DNA of 64,000 nt from an uncultured Anaeromyxobacter sp. (lineage in GTDB: Bacteria > Myxococcota > Myxococcia > Myxococcales > Anaeromyxobacteraceae). Under the pieces are notes generated by a model. It was not told the origin of the DNA. It searched no databases and saw nothing but the letters and a program-made list of their open reading frames with translations. The DNA lies in the NCBI GenBank assembly GCA_903855945.1, contig CAIOAK010000108.1, positions 1 to 64,000 of the forward strand. Direction: 5' to 3'. A program made the translations under genes and the position numbers. Shown piece by piece: positions 18,600 through 27,222 of this stretch (position 1 is the stretch's first letter; the number at the start of each line of letters is the position of its first letter).

Positions 18600-20894
18600 G
18601 TGAACGAACCCCGCACAGGCCCCGCCGGCCCGCCTCCTCCGCGCCTCGAGCTCCGGATCGAGGGAGGGAGGGTTCGCGTGGGGCTCTCTCCCGGCCCGAT
18701 CGGCGAGGGGCTGCACCTCGTGGATCTGGAGCTCGAGCCGGCCACACTCCCCGCCCCGTTCGACCCGTCGGCCGGGACGGCTCCGTTCCGGGCCGTCCCC
18801 TGCTCGCTCCGGAGACTCGTGGTCGCCGCGGCGGGCGCCCAGCCCGGCCCCGAGTCGCTCGACCGGATCCTGGACGCGGTGCTCGCGCCATCGGGATGGC
18901 CGCGCCCCGACACGTCGGGGCTCATCCACGCCGCGGGGGAAGGCCCCGGGGGGCCGGTCGCCTCGTGGCTCTGCCGGACCGATGCCGCGAGGGTCGGGAA
19001 CGAGCGCCTGACCGCGCTCCGCGCGGCCCTCGAAAACGGGCTCGGGCGCGACGATGCGCGCGCGGCCTGGGAGACGATCCTCGGGCTGGCCCGCGATTCG
19101 GGCGACGCCGCCACCGAGCGGACGTCGCTCGCCGGCCTGGCGTCGGTCGCGCCCACCGGGGAGCGGCCGGCCCTCCTCCTCCAGCTCTCCGCGCTCGATC
19201 GGGCCGCCGGGGACGAGGCGACCGCGCGGGTCCACGCCGAGGAGGCACGGACGCTCGCGCCGCGCGATCGGGGCGCCACCGAGGCCTGCCTCGCGGCCGC
19301 GCAGCGGGACGGCGACCTGGCTGCGGTGATCGATCTGCTCGACCGGCTCGCCGTGATCGACCCCGCGACGGCCGGTGACCGGCTCCTCGAGAGGGCGCGC
19401 CGGCTCGCCGCCACTCTCCGGACCGTCGAGGCCGACGCCGGCTTCCGCGACGCCCTGGCACGACTCCCGGCCGACCGGGCCCTCGCCGACGAGCACGCGG
19501 CGATGCGGCGTGCGGCGCCGCCCCCCGCGGGTCGGCTCCCCTGGAGCGAGCCGCTCGAGTCCTTCGCCGCGCGCGCCACCGATCCGGACGAGGCCTCCCG
19601 GGCGCTCCGGGACGCTGCACTGCTCGCCCGGGCGCAGGGGGACCTCGCCTCCGCCCTGCGCGCCGCCCGCGGCGCCCACTCCCGCTCGGGCGATCCCTGC
19701 TTCGTGGGAGAGCTGCTCGCCGAACTGCTCCATCAGGGTGGGTCGGTCGTCGAGGCGCTCGGGCTCCACCGGCAACTCCTGGCCGACGGGGCGCCGCCGC
19801 TCGCTCCCGACTCCCTCGCCGCGCGGCTCCACGCACTCGCCGACCTCGCGGAGGCGGCCGGCGAACCCGAGCTGGCCCTGGCCTCGCTCGAGCGGTTGCT
19901 GGCGATGCGCCGCTTCGACGCCGACCTCCTCGAGTGGCGCTTCCGGCTCGACCCCGACCGGAAGGGTGCCGGCGAAAGGCTCCTGGCCGGGCTGGACGAG
20001 GTTCGATCCCCCTCCCGCCGTTCGCGGCTGCTCGCAGGGGCAAACCTCGAGAAGGGCGTCGCCCCCGAGCCCGTCCGCCCGATCGGGCTCGCCTTCGGAT
20101 TCACGCGGGAGCTGCGGAGCCGGGTCGCCCTCCCGGGAGCAGACGGGGCCACCGGGCGGCTCCTCGCGATCCTGTCGCCCTGGCTGGAGCCGCTCTTCCC
20201 CGTCGATCTGGGCCGGTGCGGCATCGACGCCCGGGAGCGTCCCTTCCCCGCCCCGGCGCCTGCGGTCCAGGATGCCTTCGGCGCGGCCTTCCGTGCCCTG
20301 GGGGGGCGGCCGCTCGCGCTGCTCGCCTCCGGAGGGCCGGGGCTGCTCTCCTCCATCGAGAACACCCGCCCGCCCTCGGTGGTCCTGGGGCGGGAGGTGG
20401 ACACGCTGCCCCCCGGGGCGCTCGCCTTCCTGGCCGCCCGGGCGGTCGCGCTCGCGGCGAGCGGGTGGGCGCTGCTCGGCCGATTCGCCCCCCGCGACGT
20501 GCTCATCCTGTGCGAGCTGGCGTCGCGATTCGCGGGCGGCACGCCCCCCCCGCGCGGCATGCCCCCCGGGCCCGCGGCGGCGTTCCTCGAGGCGCTCGAG
20601 CGCTCCGTTCCGGCGACCACCCGCGACCTCCTCCCCGCCCTCGGCCGGGCGGCGGGCGCCGAGCTCGAGACCCTCGACGCCGCCGCGTTCACATCGGCGG
20701 TCGAGGGGACGGCCTCTCGCCTCGCCCTCCTCCATGCCGGTGACCTGGACGGTGCCCTCTCGGTCCTGTCCCGGCTACCGGGGGCAGCCGCCCCCGGGGA
20801 AGCGCTCCTGCGCCCCGACCTGGACGGGCTGGCCGGCTTCGCCGTCTCCGATGCGTATCTCCAGCATCGCGGTATGCTTCTGGGATGGGCGTGA
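18600..20894 (+). CDS. Helical-repeat (TPR-like) protein, function unknown
   Basis: A 764-residue protein starting at GTG 15 bp after the S41 gene. The N-terminal ~100 residues look beta-rich ([14 protein letters not shown]), and residues about 130-480 consist of helical pairs with TPR-like spacing ([50 protein letters not shown]). The C-terminal ~280 residues are alpha/beta with [20 protein letters not shown], a pattern I associate with myxobacterial TPR proteins but cannot name. No signal peptide or membrane helix seen, so cytoplasmic. Shares a 10-bp overlap with the next lipoprotein gene. Confidence 0.75.
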   Translation: MNEPRTGPAGPPPPRLELRIEGGRVRVGLSPGPIGEGLHLVDLELEPATLPAPFDPSAGTAPFRAVPCSLRRLVVAAAGAQPGPESLDRILDAVLAPSGWPRPDTSGLIHAAGEGPGGPVASWLCRTDAARVGNERLTALRAALENGLGRDDARAAWETILGLARDSGDAATERTSLAGLASVAPTGERPALLLQLSALDRAAGDEATARVHAEEARTLAPRDRGATEACLAAAQRDGDLAAVIDLLDRLAVIDPATAGDRLLERARRLAATLRTVEADAGFRDALARLPADRALADEHAAMRRAAPPPAGRLPWSEPLESFAARATDPDEASRALRDAALLARAQGDLASALRAARGAHSRSGDPCFVGELLAELLHQGGSVVEALGLHRQLLADGAPPLAPDSLAARLHALADLAEAAGEPELALASLERLLAMRRFDADLLEWRFRLDPDRKGAGERLLAGLDEVRSPSRRSRLLAGANLEKGVAPEPVRPIGLAFGFTRELRSRVALPGADGATGRLLAILSPWLEPLFPVDLGRCGIDARERPFPAPAPAVQDAFGAAFRALGGRPLALLASGGPGLLSSIENTRPPSVVLGREVDTLPPGALAFLAARAVALAASGWALLGRFAPRDVLILCELASRFAGGTPPPRGMPPGPAAAFLEALERSVPATTRDLLPALGRAAGAELETLDAAAFTSAVEGTASRLALLHAGDLDGALSVLSRLPGAAAPGEALLRPDLDGLAGFAVSDAYLQHRGMLLGWA

Positions 20895-21553
20895 GGCCTC
20901 TCCTCGCCGCCGCTGCGGCCCTCTTCCTCTCTGCGTGCGAGGTGTACGCGGTGCCGAGCCCGATCGACTGCCCCGGCCAGCAGCAGGGGGTGTTCAACTT
21001 CGGCGGCTCCCTCACCTCCGACCCGACCGCCTGCTCCTTCGCGCAGCCGGGCAATCCCTCCGCCCTCCAGGTGAACAACCCGATCGGGTTCTCGGGCACC
21101 ATCAACTTCGCAACCGTTCCGGATCCCGGCGCCGCCATCTGCATCTCGGCGGCGCACGCCGTGCCCCGGATCGGAACCTACGCGGTCGTCGACTCCTCGA
21201 CCCAATCCCTCCGGGTCGCCTACGGGAGGCCCCCGGCCTCCCCCGCGGTCGCCGGCGAGGTCAAGGTGTTCGTCGGCGGGTGTGGCTGCCCCAGCCTGGA
21301 TGCGGTCGCGGCCGCCGGCTGCAGCTGTCCGGCCAACACCCCGCTCACCGGATGCTCCTGCCCGGTGTTCATCCAGGAGGCGATCCAGGGGCTGCTCACG
21401 CTTCCCAGGCCGGGCGCCACCAAGAGCTTCACCGGAACCCAGGTCGTTTCGGTCTTCCCACCGATCGGCCTGGCGGCCAACCTGGCCTGCGACTGCCAGT
21501 CCGCCTGCAAGTACACCTACGACATGACTGCGACCGAAGTGGGCTCCCGTTAG
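20885..21553 (+). CDS. Cysteine-rich predicted lipoprotein
   Basis: A 222-residue secreted protein with the signal [18 protein letters not shown] (lipid-modified Cys at 18). The mature chain has about 14 further Cys, densest in [30 protein letters not shown] and CDCQSACKY, suggesting disulfide-bonded loops or metal binding. I do not recognise a family. The ATG lies inside the 3' end of the helical-repeat gene, implying coupling, and queC follows 11 bp downstream. Function unknown; an outer-membrane surface location is plausible. Confidence 0.75.
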   Translation: MGVRPLLAAAAALFLSACEVYAVPSPIDCPGQQQGVFNFGGSLTSDPTACSFAQPGNPSALQVNNPIGFSGTINFATVPDPGAAICISAAHAVPRIGTYAVVDSSTQSLRVAYGRPPASPAVAGEVKVFVGGCGCPSLDAVAAAGCSCPANTPLTGCSCPVFIQEAIQGLLTLPRPGATKSFTGTQVVSVFPPIGLAANLACDCQSACKYTYDMTATEVGSR

Positions 21554-21564
21554 GTTCCCCGGTC

Positions 21565-22293
21565 ATGGCGCGCCGCACGTCTCGCCCTCCTCGCCCCCGA
21601 CGGGCCGTCGTCCTCCTCTCCGGTGGGCTCGACTCATCCACCGTGCTGGCCGTGGCCCGGAAGAAGGGCTTCGAGGTCCATTGCCTGTCGGTGGACTACG
21701 GCCAGCGCCACAAGGGGGAGCTCGCCGCCGCCCGGCGGGTGGCGCGGGCGCTCGGTGCGGAGAGCCATCGCGCGGCGCGCGTGTCGCTCTCGCTCTTCGG
21801 TGGCTCGGCCCTCACCGACGACGCCATCGCCGTGCCCAAGGGGCGCAGCGAGGCCGCCATGGGCTCCGACATCCCGGTCACCTACGTCCCGGCCCGGAAC
21901 ACGGTGCTCCTCTCGATGGCCCTCGCCTGGGCCGAGGTGCTGGGCGCCCACGACCTCTTCCTGGGCGTGAACGCCATCGACTACTCGGGCTATCCCGACT
22001 GCCGTCCCGAGTTCCTGCGCGCCTTCGAGCGGCTGGCCCGGGTGGCCACGAAGGCCGGCGTCGAAGGGGAGCGGCTCCGCATCCACGCGCCGCTCCTGCG
22101 CCTGTCGAAGGCCGGGATCGTCCGGCTGGGAACGCGGCTCGGTGTGCCGTACCACCTCACCCTCACCTGTTACGATCCGGTCCGGGGCCGGGCCTGTGGC
22201 CGCTGCGACGCCTGCACGCTCCGGCGCAAGGGCTTCGAGGAGGCCGGCGTCCCCGATCCCACCCGGTACCACCGCCCCGGCAAGGAGAAGTGA
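21565..22293 (+). CDS. queC: 7-cyano-7-deazaguanine synthase
   Basis: Converts 7-carboxy-7-deazaguanine to preQ0 with ATP and ammonia, in queuosine (or 7-deazaguanine DNA) synthesis. The 242-residue product has the PP-loop SGGLDSST near residue 18, [11 protein letters not shown], the substrate block [36 protein letters not shown], and the C-terminal zinc site with Cys in LTCYDP and CGRCDAC. No queD, queE or queF is adjacent. Its TGA overlaps the ATG of the next small gene (TGATG). Confidence 0.95.
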   Translation: MARRTSRPPRPRRAVVLLSGGLDSSTVLAVARKKGFEVHCLSVDYGQRHKGELAAARRVARALGAESHRAARVSLSLFGGSALTDDAIAVPKGRSEAAMGSDIPVTYVPARNTVLLSMALAWAEVLGAHDLFLGVNAIDYSGYPDCRPEFLRAFERLARVATKAGVEGERLRIHAPLLRLSKAGIVRLGTRLGVPYHLTLTCYDPVRGRACGRCDACTLRRKGFEEAGVPDPTRYHRPGKEK

Positions 22294-22574
22294 TGGCCCG
22301 CATCTCCCGCAACTTCGACGGTCGCCCGGACGACGAGATCTTCGAGAAGGTCCACGAGGTGATGGAGAAGATCGCCCAGGAATTCTCGCTCGACTACCGC
22401 CAGAACGAGAAGCTCCGCCAGGGCGAGGTGTCGAAGATGGGCATCACCGGGAAGTTCTCGGTGCGATCGAGCGTGGTGGTGGTGGACATGAAGTACCCGA
22501 TGCTCGTCCCGGGCTCGATGCGCGCCAAGATCGAGGATCACATCGAGCGAAAGCTCGACGCGCTCTTCGCGTGA
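22293..22574 (+). CDS. Polyhydroxyalkanoic acid system-like small protein
   Basis: A 93-residue cytoplasmic protein translationally coupled to queC (TGATG). It matches the PHA_gran_rgn / polyhydroxyalkanoic acid system family by length and pattern: a helix (DDEIFEKVHEVMEKIAQEFSLDY), then strands KGEVSKMGITGKFSV and SVVVVDMKYPMLV, then KIEDHIERKLDALF. Members of this family have no known enzymatic role, and many occur in organisms that make no PHA. No other PHA gene is seen here, so the name should be read as a family label. Confidence 0.7.
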   Translation: MARISRNFDGRPDDEIFEKVHEVMEKIAQEFSLDYRQNEKLRQGEVSKMGITGKFSVRSSVVVVDMKYPMLVPGSMRAKIEDHIERKLDALFA

Positions 22575-22586
22575 AGCCGTGCCGCA

Positions 22587-22859
22587 CTACTCCAGCCGGA
22601 CCACCACCGCGCCGGTCCGCTCGTTGAGGCGGTGGACGGCGTCGTAGATGGCGGCCAGCGGCGAGTCCCCCCGGCCGCTCGCCGAGCGGGGTGCGGAAGC
22701 GCGGCGGCGACGCGCCCGCGCGCCCGCGCCGGAGGCGATGCGGGCGCCGGCCTTCCCGCGCAGCGGATCGGGCCAGAGCTGCACGCGCAGCCCGGCGCGG
22801 TAGATGGCCATGAGGGCCCTGCCCATCTCCGATGCCACGCGCTCGTCGGAATGCGTCAT
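22587..22859 (-). CDS. Small hypothetical protein with basic linker
   Basis: A 90-residue protein not recognised. Two short ordered segments (MTHSDERVASEMGRALMAIYRAGLRVQLW and SPLAAIYDAVHRLNERTGAVVVRLE) flank a very basic Arg/Ala-rich linker (about 42-62). A GGGAGA sequence lies 9-14 nt before the ATG. The gene converges on the PHA-like gene and diverges from the methyltransferase gene. The basic linker could contact nucleic acid, but this is a guess. Confidence 0.5.
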   Translation of the reverse strand: MTHSDERVASEMGRALMAIYRAGLRVQLWPDPLRGKAGARIASGAGARARRRRASAPRSASGRGDSPLAAIYDAVHRLNERTGAVVVRLE

Positions 22860-22964
22860 TCGTTCGTCTCCCTGGCGGCGACTGTACCCGCGCCGGAAGT
22901 CCCCGCCAGTTCGTCGCGATGACGCCCGATACCGCGCGCCATCGCATCCGCGGGGCGTCGTAGA

Positions 22965-24869
22965 ATGGCGCGCCTGCGACGCGACGCCCCGACCCCCCCG
23001 CACGAGGACGCGATCCCGGAGGCCCTCCGTCGCCTCGCGGGGGTCCCGGCGGCGCGCGCCCTCGCCGAGGCGACCGCGCATCTTTCCGGCGCCGGATCGG
23101 TCCTGCTGGAGGATCTTCCGGTGGCGAGCGAGGCGATGCCGCTTCCGGGAGCGCTCGACGGGCGGCTCCTCGATGCGCTGGCGGCGCGCGCGCTCCGCGG
23201 GGCGCGTGGGGCTGTATTCACTGCTAGTGAAGAAGGGTGCGTGCTGGCCGCCTTCGGCCTGGCCGCGGCGGCGGAACGACGCGGCGGTCCGGGGCTCGCC
23301 GGCGGCGTGGCCGCCCTCCTGGGCACCGAGCGCGCCTCGCCGACCTTGCGCGGCGCGCTCGACGGCCTCGTCCTCCTCGACCCTGCCTGCGGCGGGGGGG
23401 CCCTGCTCGCCGCGGCCCAGGTGCTCGCCGGCGCCGTGGGCGCCCGGCTGGACCTCCGCGGACTCGACCTCTCCCCGATCGCCGTTCGCGCCACGTCGGC
23501 CCGGCTCGCGCTCCTCGGCGTCGATGCCGTCGTCCGTCGCGGCGACGCGCTCTCGGCGGCCTGGCCCGCCTGCGATCTCCTGCTCATGAATCCCCCCTTC
23601 CTGCGGCACGAGGCCATGCCGCCCGCGTGGAAGGAGCGCGCCGTGCAACGGACCGGCCTCTCCCGTCAGGCCGACCTCTCCGCACATCTGGTCCGGCTCG
23701 CGCTCCGCCACGCGCCGGTCTGCGGGCTCGTGCTCCCCCGCGCGCTCGAGGTGTCCCGCTCGGCCGCGCCACTGCGGGACGAGGCGGCGCGCCGCGGCGG
23801 ATTCCGCCTGGCGATCCGCTCGCGCGCCGCGGGCAGCTTCGCAGCCTCCGTCGAGACCTCGCTCGCCGTGTGGGTCGAGGGTGCCGCGGCGGTGCCCGGG
23901 GTCGAGGCCACCGTCCCTCTCGCGGAGCTCACGGCGCAGGAGCTCGCCGATCTCGCCTCCGGCCGGCCGGGGCGGCGCATCCGGGTCGTCCGGCCCGCCC
24001 GGAGGGCACCGGCCGGCGCCCGGAAGCTCTCCGACGTCTGCGAGGTGCGCTTCGGGATCAAGACCGGCGCGAATGGCTTCTTCCACCTCCAGCCGCTCGG
24101 CGGCGATCGCTACCGGAGCGGCGTGGCCGGAGAGGTCCGGCTCGAGCCGGGCGACGTGGCGCCGCTCCTCTCCGGCCTGCGCGACGCCATCGCCCCGGAG
24201 GTGGCGCGGCTCGCCTGGGTCCTCTTCCGGCCGGGCGATCCGTCGGCGCGGGCGCTCGCCTACGTCCGGCTCGGGGAGGAACTCGGAGTGAACCGGCGCG
24301 CCTCCTGCGCCGCGCGTCGGCCCTGGTGGCGCATCGCCCCGGGGCGCTCGCCCGCACCGGTTCTCTATCCGGCCAAGGTGGGGACCCGCGCCTTCGCCTT
24401 CCACAACCGGGAGGGGCTCCTCGAGGACAAGAAGTGGCACGCCCTCTTCCCGCGGGAGATCGACCCCTGGTGGCTCGCGCTGCTCCTCTCCGCGACGCCG
24501 CTTCGGCTCGCCGTGGAGCGGGGGGCGCGCCAGCTGACCGGGTCGCAGGCCATCGCGGACATCGACGCCGGCGTGCTCGCGGCGATTCCCTTCCCGGACC
24601 CGGACCGGCTCGGGCGGGTCGAGGAGACCTTCCGTCTCCTGCACGTCGCCCTGGCCCGCGACCCCGTGACCACCGACCTCCCCGCCATGCTCGACCGGCC
24701 CGCGCAGCGGGAACTCGACCTCGCCACCGGCGCACTCCTCGGGCTTTCGCCGAGGGCGGTCGAGCGGGAGCGGCGGGACCTCCGGGAGCGGACGGCGGAG
24801 CGGTTGGCGCGGGGCGCCGCGGTCCGGCGCGCCATCGCCCGGGAGGGGCGCGGAGCCGGCGCGCCGTGA
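22965..24869 (+). CDS. Orphan N6-adenine DNA methyltransferase-like protein
   Basis: A 634-residue protein with SAM-dependent methyltransferase motifs in gamma/N6 order: motif I D139-P-A-C-G-G-G and catalytic motif IV N209-P-P-F, which specify amino-methyltransferases acting on adenine in DNA. The second half (KLSDVCEVRFGIKTGANGFFHL; RQLTGSQAIADIDAGVLAAIPFPDPDRL) resembles the TaqI-like/Eco57I-like specificity domain that reads the DNA target. No endonuclease motif or partner restriction gene is visible on either side, so it is probably a solitary epigenetic or defence-derived methylase. Start at ATG 22965; no strong ribosome site. Confidence 0.8.
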   Translation: MARLRRDAPTPPHEDAIPEALRRLAGVPAARALAEATAHLSGAGSVLLEDLPVASEAMPLPGALDGRLLDALAARALRGARGAVFTASEEGCVLAAFGLAAAAERRGGPGLAGGVAALLGTERASPTLRGALDGLVLLDPACGGGALLAAAQVLAGAVGARLDLRGLDLSPIAVRATSARLALLGVDAVVRRGDALSAAWPACDLLLMNPPFLRHEAMPPAWKERAVQRTGLSRQADLSAHLVRLALRHAPVCGLVLPRALEVSRSAAPLRDEAARRGGFRLAIRSRAAGSFAASVETSLAVWVEGAAAVPGVEATVPLAELTAQELADLASGRPGRRIRVVRPARRAPAGARKLSDVCEVRFGIKTGANGFFHLQPLGGDRYRSGVAGEVRLEPGDVAPLLSGLRDAIAPEVARLAWVLFRPGDPSARALAYVRLGEELGVNRRASCAARRPWWRIAPGRSPAPVLYPAKVGTRAFAFHNREGLLEDKKWHALFPREIDPWWLALLLSATPLRLAVERGARQLTGSQAIADIDAGVLAAIPFPDPDRLGRVEETFRLLHVALARDPVTTDLPAMLDRPAQRELDLATGALLGLSPRAVERERRDLRERTAERLARGAAVRRAIAREGRGAGAP

Positions 24870-24878
24870 GTGGATCGA

Positions 24879-25742
24879 TCAGAAGGCGATCTTCACGGCT
24901 GCGGTCATCGTCGGCCCCGCGAACGTGTCGCGAACCCACACCGGCGTGCGCGCTCCGGCGATGATCCGGACCGGGTCGAGCGGGAACACCAGCGCCGCGG
25001 TGACCCACAGCACACGCTCGTCGAACTCCCCTCCCAGCTCGATCTCGTGCTGGTAGTTGAGCTCCACCTCGGGCTGGAGCCAGGGAAGGACCTGGTAGCC
25101 CAGGGCCGCGTTGCAGACGAGGAAGCCGGCGTCGTTCGACACGCGGGGCCCGACCGGCGCGGTGAACCCGAGCTCGAGCCCCGCTGTGAATCGTCCCCAG
25201 TCGGCGGAGGCGAGGAACGCACCCCCCACGCGCCAGCTCCCCTTTCCCGTGGCCAGTTGCTCCGTGGCAGCCGTCACGCCGGTGGGGATGACCAGCGCCG
25301 CGCTCACCGCGAGGTCGATGGCCGGGTCTGGCAGGGAGAGGAAGCGCCAGCGGGTCGCGACGATCGTGTCGGCGAGCCCCTGCCCGTAGGCCGGCCCTCC
25401 CGGCATGTTCGGCATGGCATGAGCGAGAACCCAGCCCACCATGACCCGCGCGTCGAGGTCCCGGACGATCCCCAGGGTCACGGCCGCCACCATCAGGTGC
25501 TGCTCCCCGGTGAGCGGGTCGATCGAGCCGGCGGTGGCCCACCAGGTGGGCGCGTAGTCGACCTCCACCTCCACCCGTCCGGGTTCCACGGGCGTCGCGT
25601 CGCCGGTGAAGGCCTTGCCGTGCTCCGGCGCGGACTCCCGTGCGACGCCGGGTGAACCGGCGGCCGGGGCCTCCTGGGGACGGGACGCCCCCGGAAGCAG
25701 GACGAGGAGAAGCGTCCCGGCAATATTGAGAATGATTCTCAT
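24879..25742 (-). CDS. Predicted outer-membrane beta-barrel protein
   Basis: A 287-residue protein with a signal peptide (1-23) and then alternating amphipathic strands (GRVEVEVDYAPTWW, DARVMVGWVLAHAM, FTAGLELGFTAPVG, QPEVELNYQHEIELGG, TMTAAVKIAF), ending in Phe as many outer-membrane barrels do. Length and pattern resemble the phenol-degradation MetA/transporter-like barrel group; no specific substrate can be assigned. The first codons lie in a Fur-box-like palindrome and use AT-rich codons (AGA, ATC, ATT, AAT) unlike the rest of the gene, suggesting control by iron. Confidence 0.7.
   Translation of the reverse strand: MRIILNIAGTLLLVLLPGASRPQEAPAAGSPGVARESAPEHGKAFTGDATPVEPGRVEVEVDYAPTWWATAGSIDPLTGEQHLMVAAVTLGIVRDLDARVMVGWVLAHAMPNMPGGPAYGQGLADTIVATRWRFLSLPDPAIDLAVSAALVIPTGVTAATEQLATGKGSWRVGGAFLASADWGRFTAGLELGFTAPVGPRVSNDAGFLVCNAALGYQVLPWLQPEVELNYQHEIELGGEFDERVLWVTAALVFPLDPVRIIAGARTPVWVRDTFAGPTMTAAVKIAF
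25727..25741 (-). promoter_or_regulatory. Fur-box-like 7-1-7 palindrome over a start codon
   Basis: TGAGAATGATTCTCA is a perfect 7-1-7 palindrome that agrees with the Fur/PerR consensus TGATAATNATTATCA at 12 of 14 defined positions. It covers codons 1-5 of the outer-membrane protein gene. AT-rich palindromes are rare in this GC-rich sequence. Binding there would block transcription start or elongation. Inference: iron-repressed gene. Confidence 0.65.
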
Positions 25743-26042
25743 CTTTCTCGCCGTACCGGAGCGGCAGGATACAGGTCAACGGGAGGCCGGTCGCGGAGCG
25801 CGACGGCGGTCCGGTGCCGGGCCCTTCCGTGGTGCCGGCTGCAAGGGAGGGCGGCGATGAGGCCCCCGCGTGCGGTGGCGTGACGCCCGGATCTCCCCAC
25901 GAGGCGAGCTCGCTTGCTCGAGTCGCCTTCGGCCCCGCATCCGCAACGAAGGCTGTCAGATCGAATTGCTACCTTCCCTCCTCGCATCGTCCCGCTCGAA
26001 CGCAACGCTCGTAGCCAGGCGACGAACAGGAAGGGTTTCGCC

Positions 26043-26507
26043 ATGGTCAACAAGGTCATTCTCATCGGCAACCTCGGTAAGGATCCCGAGGTCCGGTACA
26101 CCTCCGGCGGCCAGGCGGTCGCCAACCTCCGCATCGCCACCTCCCGCTCCTGGACCGACAAGGCGTCGGGCCAGAAGAAGGAGGAGACCGAGTGGCATGA
26201 CGTCGAGGTGTGGGGGAAGCAGGCCGAGCAGGTGGGCGAGTACCTGGCCAAGGGGCGCCAGGTCTACGTGGAGGGGCGGCTCAAGACCGACAAGTGGCAG
26301 GACAAGACGTCGGGACAGGAGCGCACCCGCGTGAAGATCGTCGCCGACTCGGTGCGGTTCCTCGGCGGAGGCGCCGGTGGCGCCCGCGGCGCAGGTGGCG
26401 GGCAGCGCGCTCCCGGTGCTCCCGAGGAGAGCGGTCCTCCGGGTGGGTTCGAGGAAGGCTCCGGCAGCGGAAGCGGTGGTGGCGGGGGCGACGACATCCC
26501 CTTCTAG
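26043..26507 (+). CDS. ssb: Single-stranded DNA-binding protein
   Basis: Binds single-stranded DNA as a tetramer during replication, repair and recombination. The 154-residue product has the OB-fold N-terminal domain ([52 protein letters not shown]), a Gly/Pro-rich linker (about 108-148) and the acidic tip DDIPF that docks partner proteins. The ATG is preceded by an AGGAAGG ribosome site. The 300 bp upstream (25743-26042) contain no gene; the last 120 bp of them are less GC-rich and probably hold the promoter. Confidence 0.97.
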   Translation: MVNKVILIGNLGKDPEVRYTSGGQAVANLRIATSRSWTDKASGQKKEETEWHDVEVWGKQAEQVGEYLAKGRQVYVEGRLKTDKWQDKTSGQERTRVKIVADSVRFLGGGAGGARGAGGGQRAPGAPEESGPPGGFEEGSGSGSGGGGGDDIPF

Positions 26508-26516
26508 GCGATCCGG

Positions 26517-26927
26517 TCACGCGCCCGGCGGAGCGATGATCTCCAGCCTCGGAAAGTAGGTCCGGTACCGGCTCGCGTCGCGGGTGAGCAGCCGGTGGCC
26601 GCACACCGCGGCGTGCGCGCCGATGTAGAAGTCCGGGAGCGGGGAACGGCGGGTCCCGCCTCGCTTCCGGTACGCGAGGAAAACCTTCCCGGCGAGGAAC
26701 GCCGCCTCGTACGGGAGGGGCTCCCTGCGGTACAGGCCGGCCGGCAGGAACCGCTCGAGCTCCTCGACGTGGGCGTAGCTCACCGAGACCTCGGCGTAGA
26801 CCACGGGGTTCACGACGAGCAGCGAGGTATCGGCGACGCGCTGGAGGGCTTCCCGCGACCAGGGGCCCCAGACCGGATCCTCCTCGGCGACGTCGATGAG
26901 CACGTTGCTGTCGACGAGGACGCTCAC
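26517..26927 (-). CDS. vapC: VapC-type PIN-domain toxin
   Basis: A 136-residue PIN-domain ribonuclease, toxin of a type II toxin-antitoxin pair. Seen: first acidic residue in MSVLVDSNVLID, a central Glu in VYAEVSVSY, and the C-terminal Asp residues in LPDFYIGAHAAV and LLTRDASRYRTYFP that complete the Mg-binding site. These proteins cut tRNA or rRNA; the target here is unknown. ATG overlaps the antitoxin stop (ATGA), so the toxin is made only with its antitoxin. It converges on ssb with 9 bp between. Confidence 0.9.
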   Translation of the reverse strand: MSVLVDSNVLIDVAEEDPVWGPWSREALQRVADTSLLVVNPVVYAEVSVSYAHVEELERFLPAGLYRREPLPYEAAFLAGKVFLAYRKRGGTRRSPLPDFYIGAHAAVCGHRLLTRDASRYRTYFPRLEIIAPPGA

Positions 26928-27160
26928 TCTTCACCACGGGTGAGCGCCATGATCTCGTCGGTGGTCATCCGGACCGTCGCCGATCCCCGGAGCAGTTCCA
27001 CGACCCGCGCCCCGCGCCCCGGAAAGCGCGGCGCCCGGGCCCGCCGGATGCGGACCGCCTCCCCGTCGAGCTCGAATTCCACCTCGGTCCCGGGCAGGAG
27101 CCCCGCCTTCTCCCGGATCTCCTGCGGGATGGTGACCTGCCCCTTGCTCGTGATCCGCAT
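26924..27160 (-). CDS. vapB: AbrB/MazE-type antitoxin
   Basis: A 78-residue protein with an N-terminal swapped-hairpin AbrB DNA-binding domain (MRITSKGQVTIPQEIREKAGLLPGTEVEF) and a C-terminal tail (about 48-78) that would fold onto and inhibit the PIN toxin. It should bind as a dimer to the inverted repeat 10 bp upstream and repress its own operon, with the toxin as co-repressor, as known for VapBC pairs. Its stop overlaps vapC. Confidence 0.9.
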   Translation of the reverse strand: MRITSKGQVTIPQEIREKAGLLPGTEVEFELDGEAVRIRRARAPRFPGRGARVVELLRGSATVRMTTDEIMALTRGEE

Positions 27161-27170
27161 TTCGAGCCTC

Positions 27171-27192
27171 CTCTTACTATTACCAGTAAGAG
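27171..27192 (-). promoter_or_regulatory. Inverted-repeat operator candidate of the vapBC pair
   Basis: CTCTTAC / GTAAGAG, a perfect 7-bp inverted repeat with an 8-nt AT-rich spacer, begins 10 bp before the antitoxin ATG. The element TATTAC also repeats (27178-27183 and 27193-27198). The whole 30 bp is strikingly AT-rich for this genome, so promoter and operator probably overlap here. Confidence 0.6.
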
Positions 27193-27222
27193 TATTACTT
27201 CGTATCCCGGCTCGCAACGCCC

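Noticed and set aside
15282-20735. A 1817-codon open frame on the minus strand
   Set aside because: It is the shadow of the S41 peptidase and helical-repeat genes; its translation is an Arg/Gly/Val-rich low-complexity sequence with no motif, caused by high GC.
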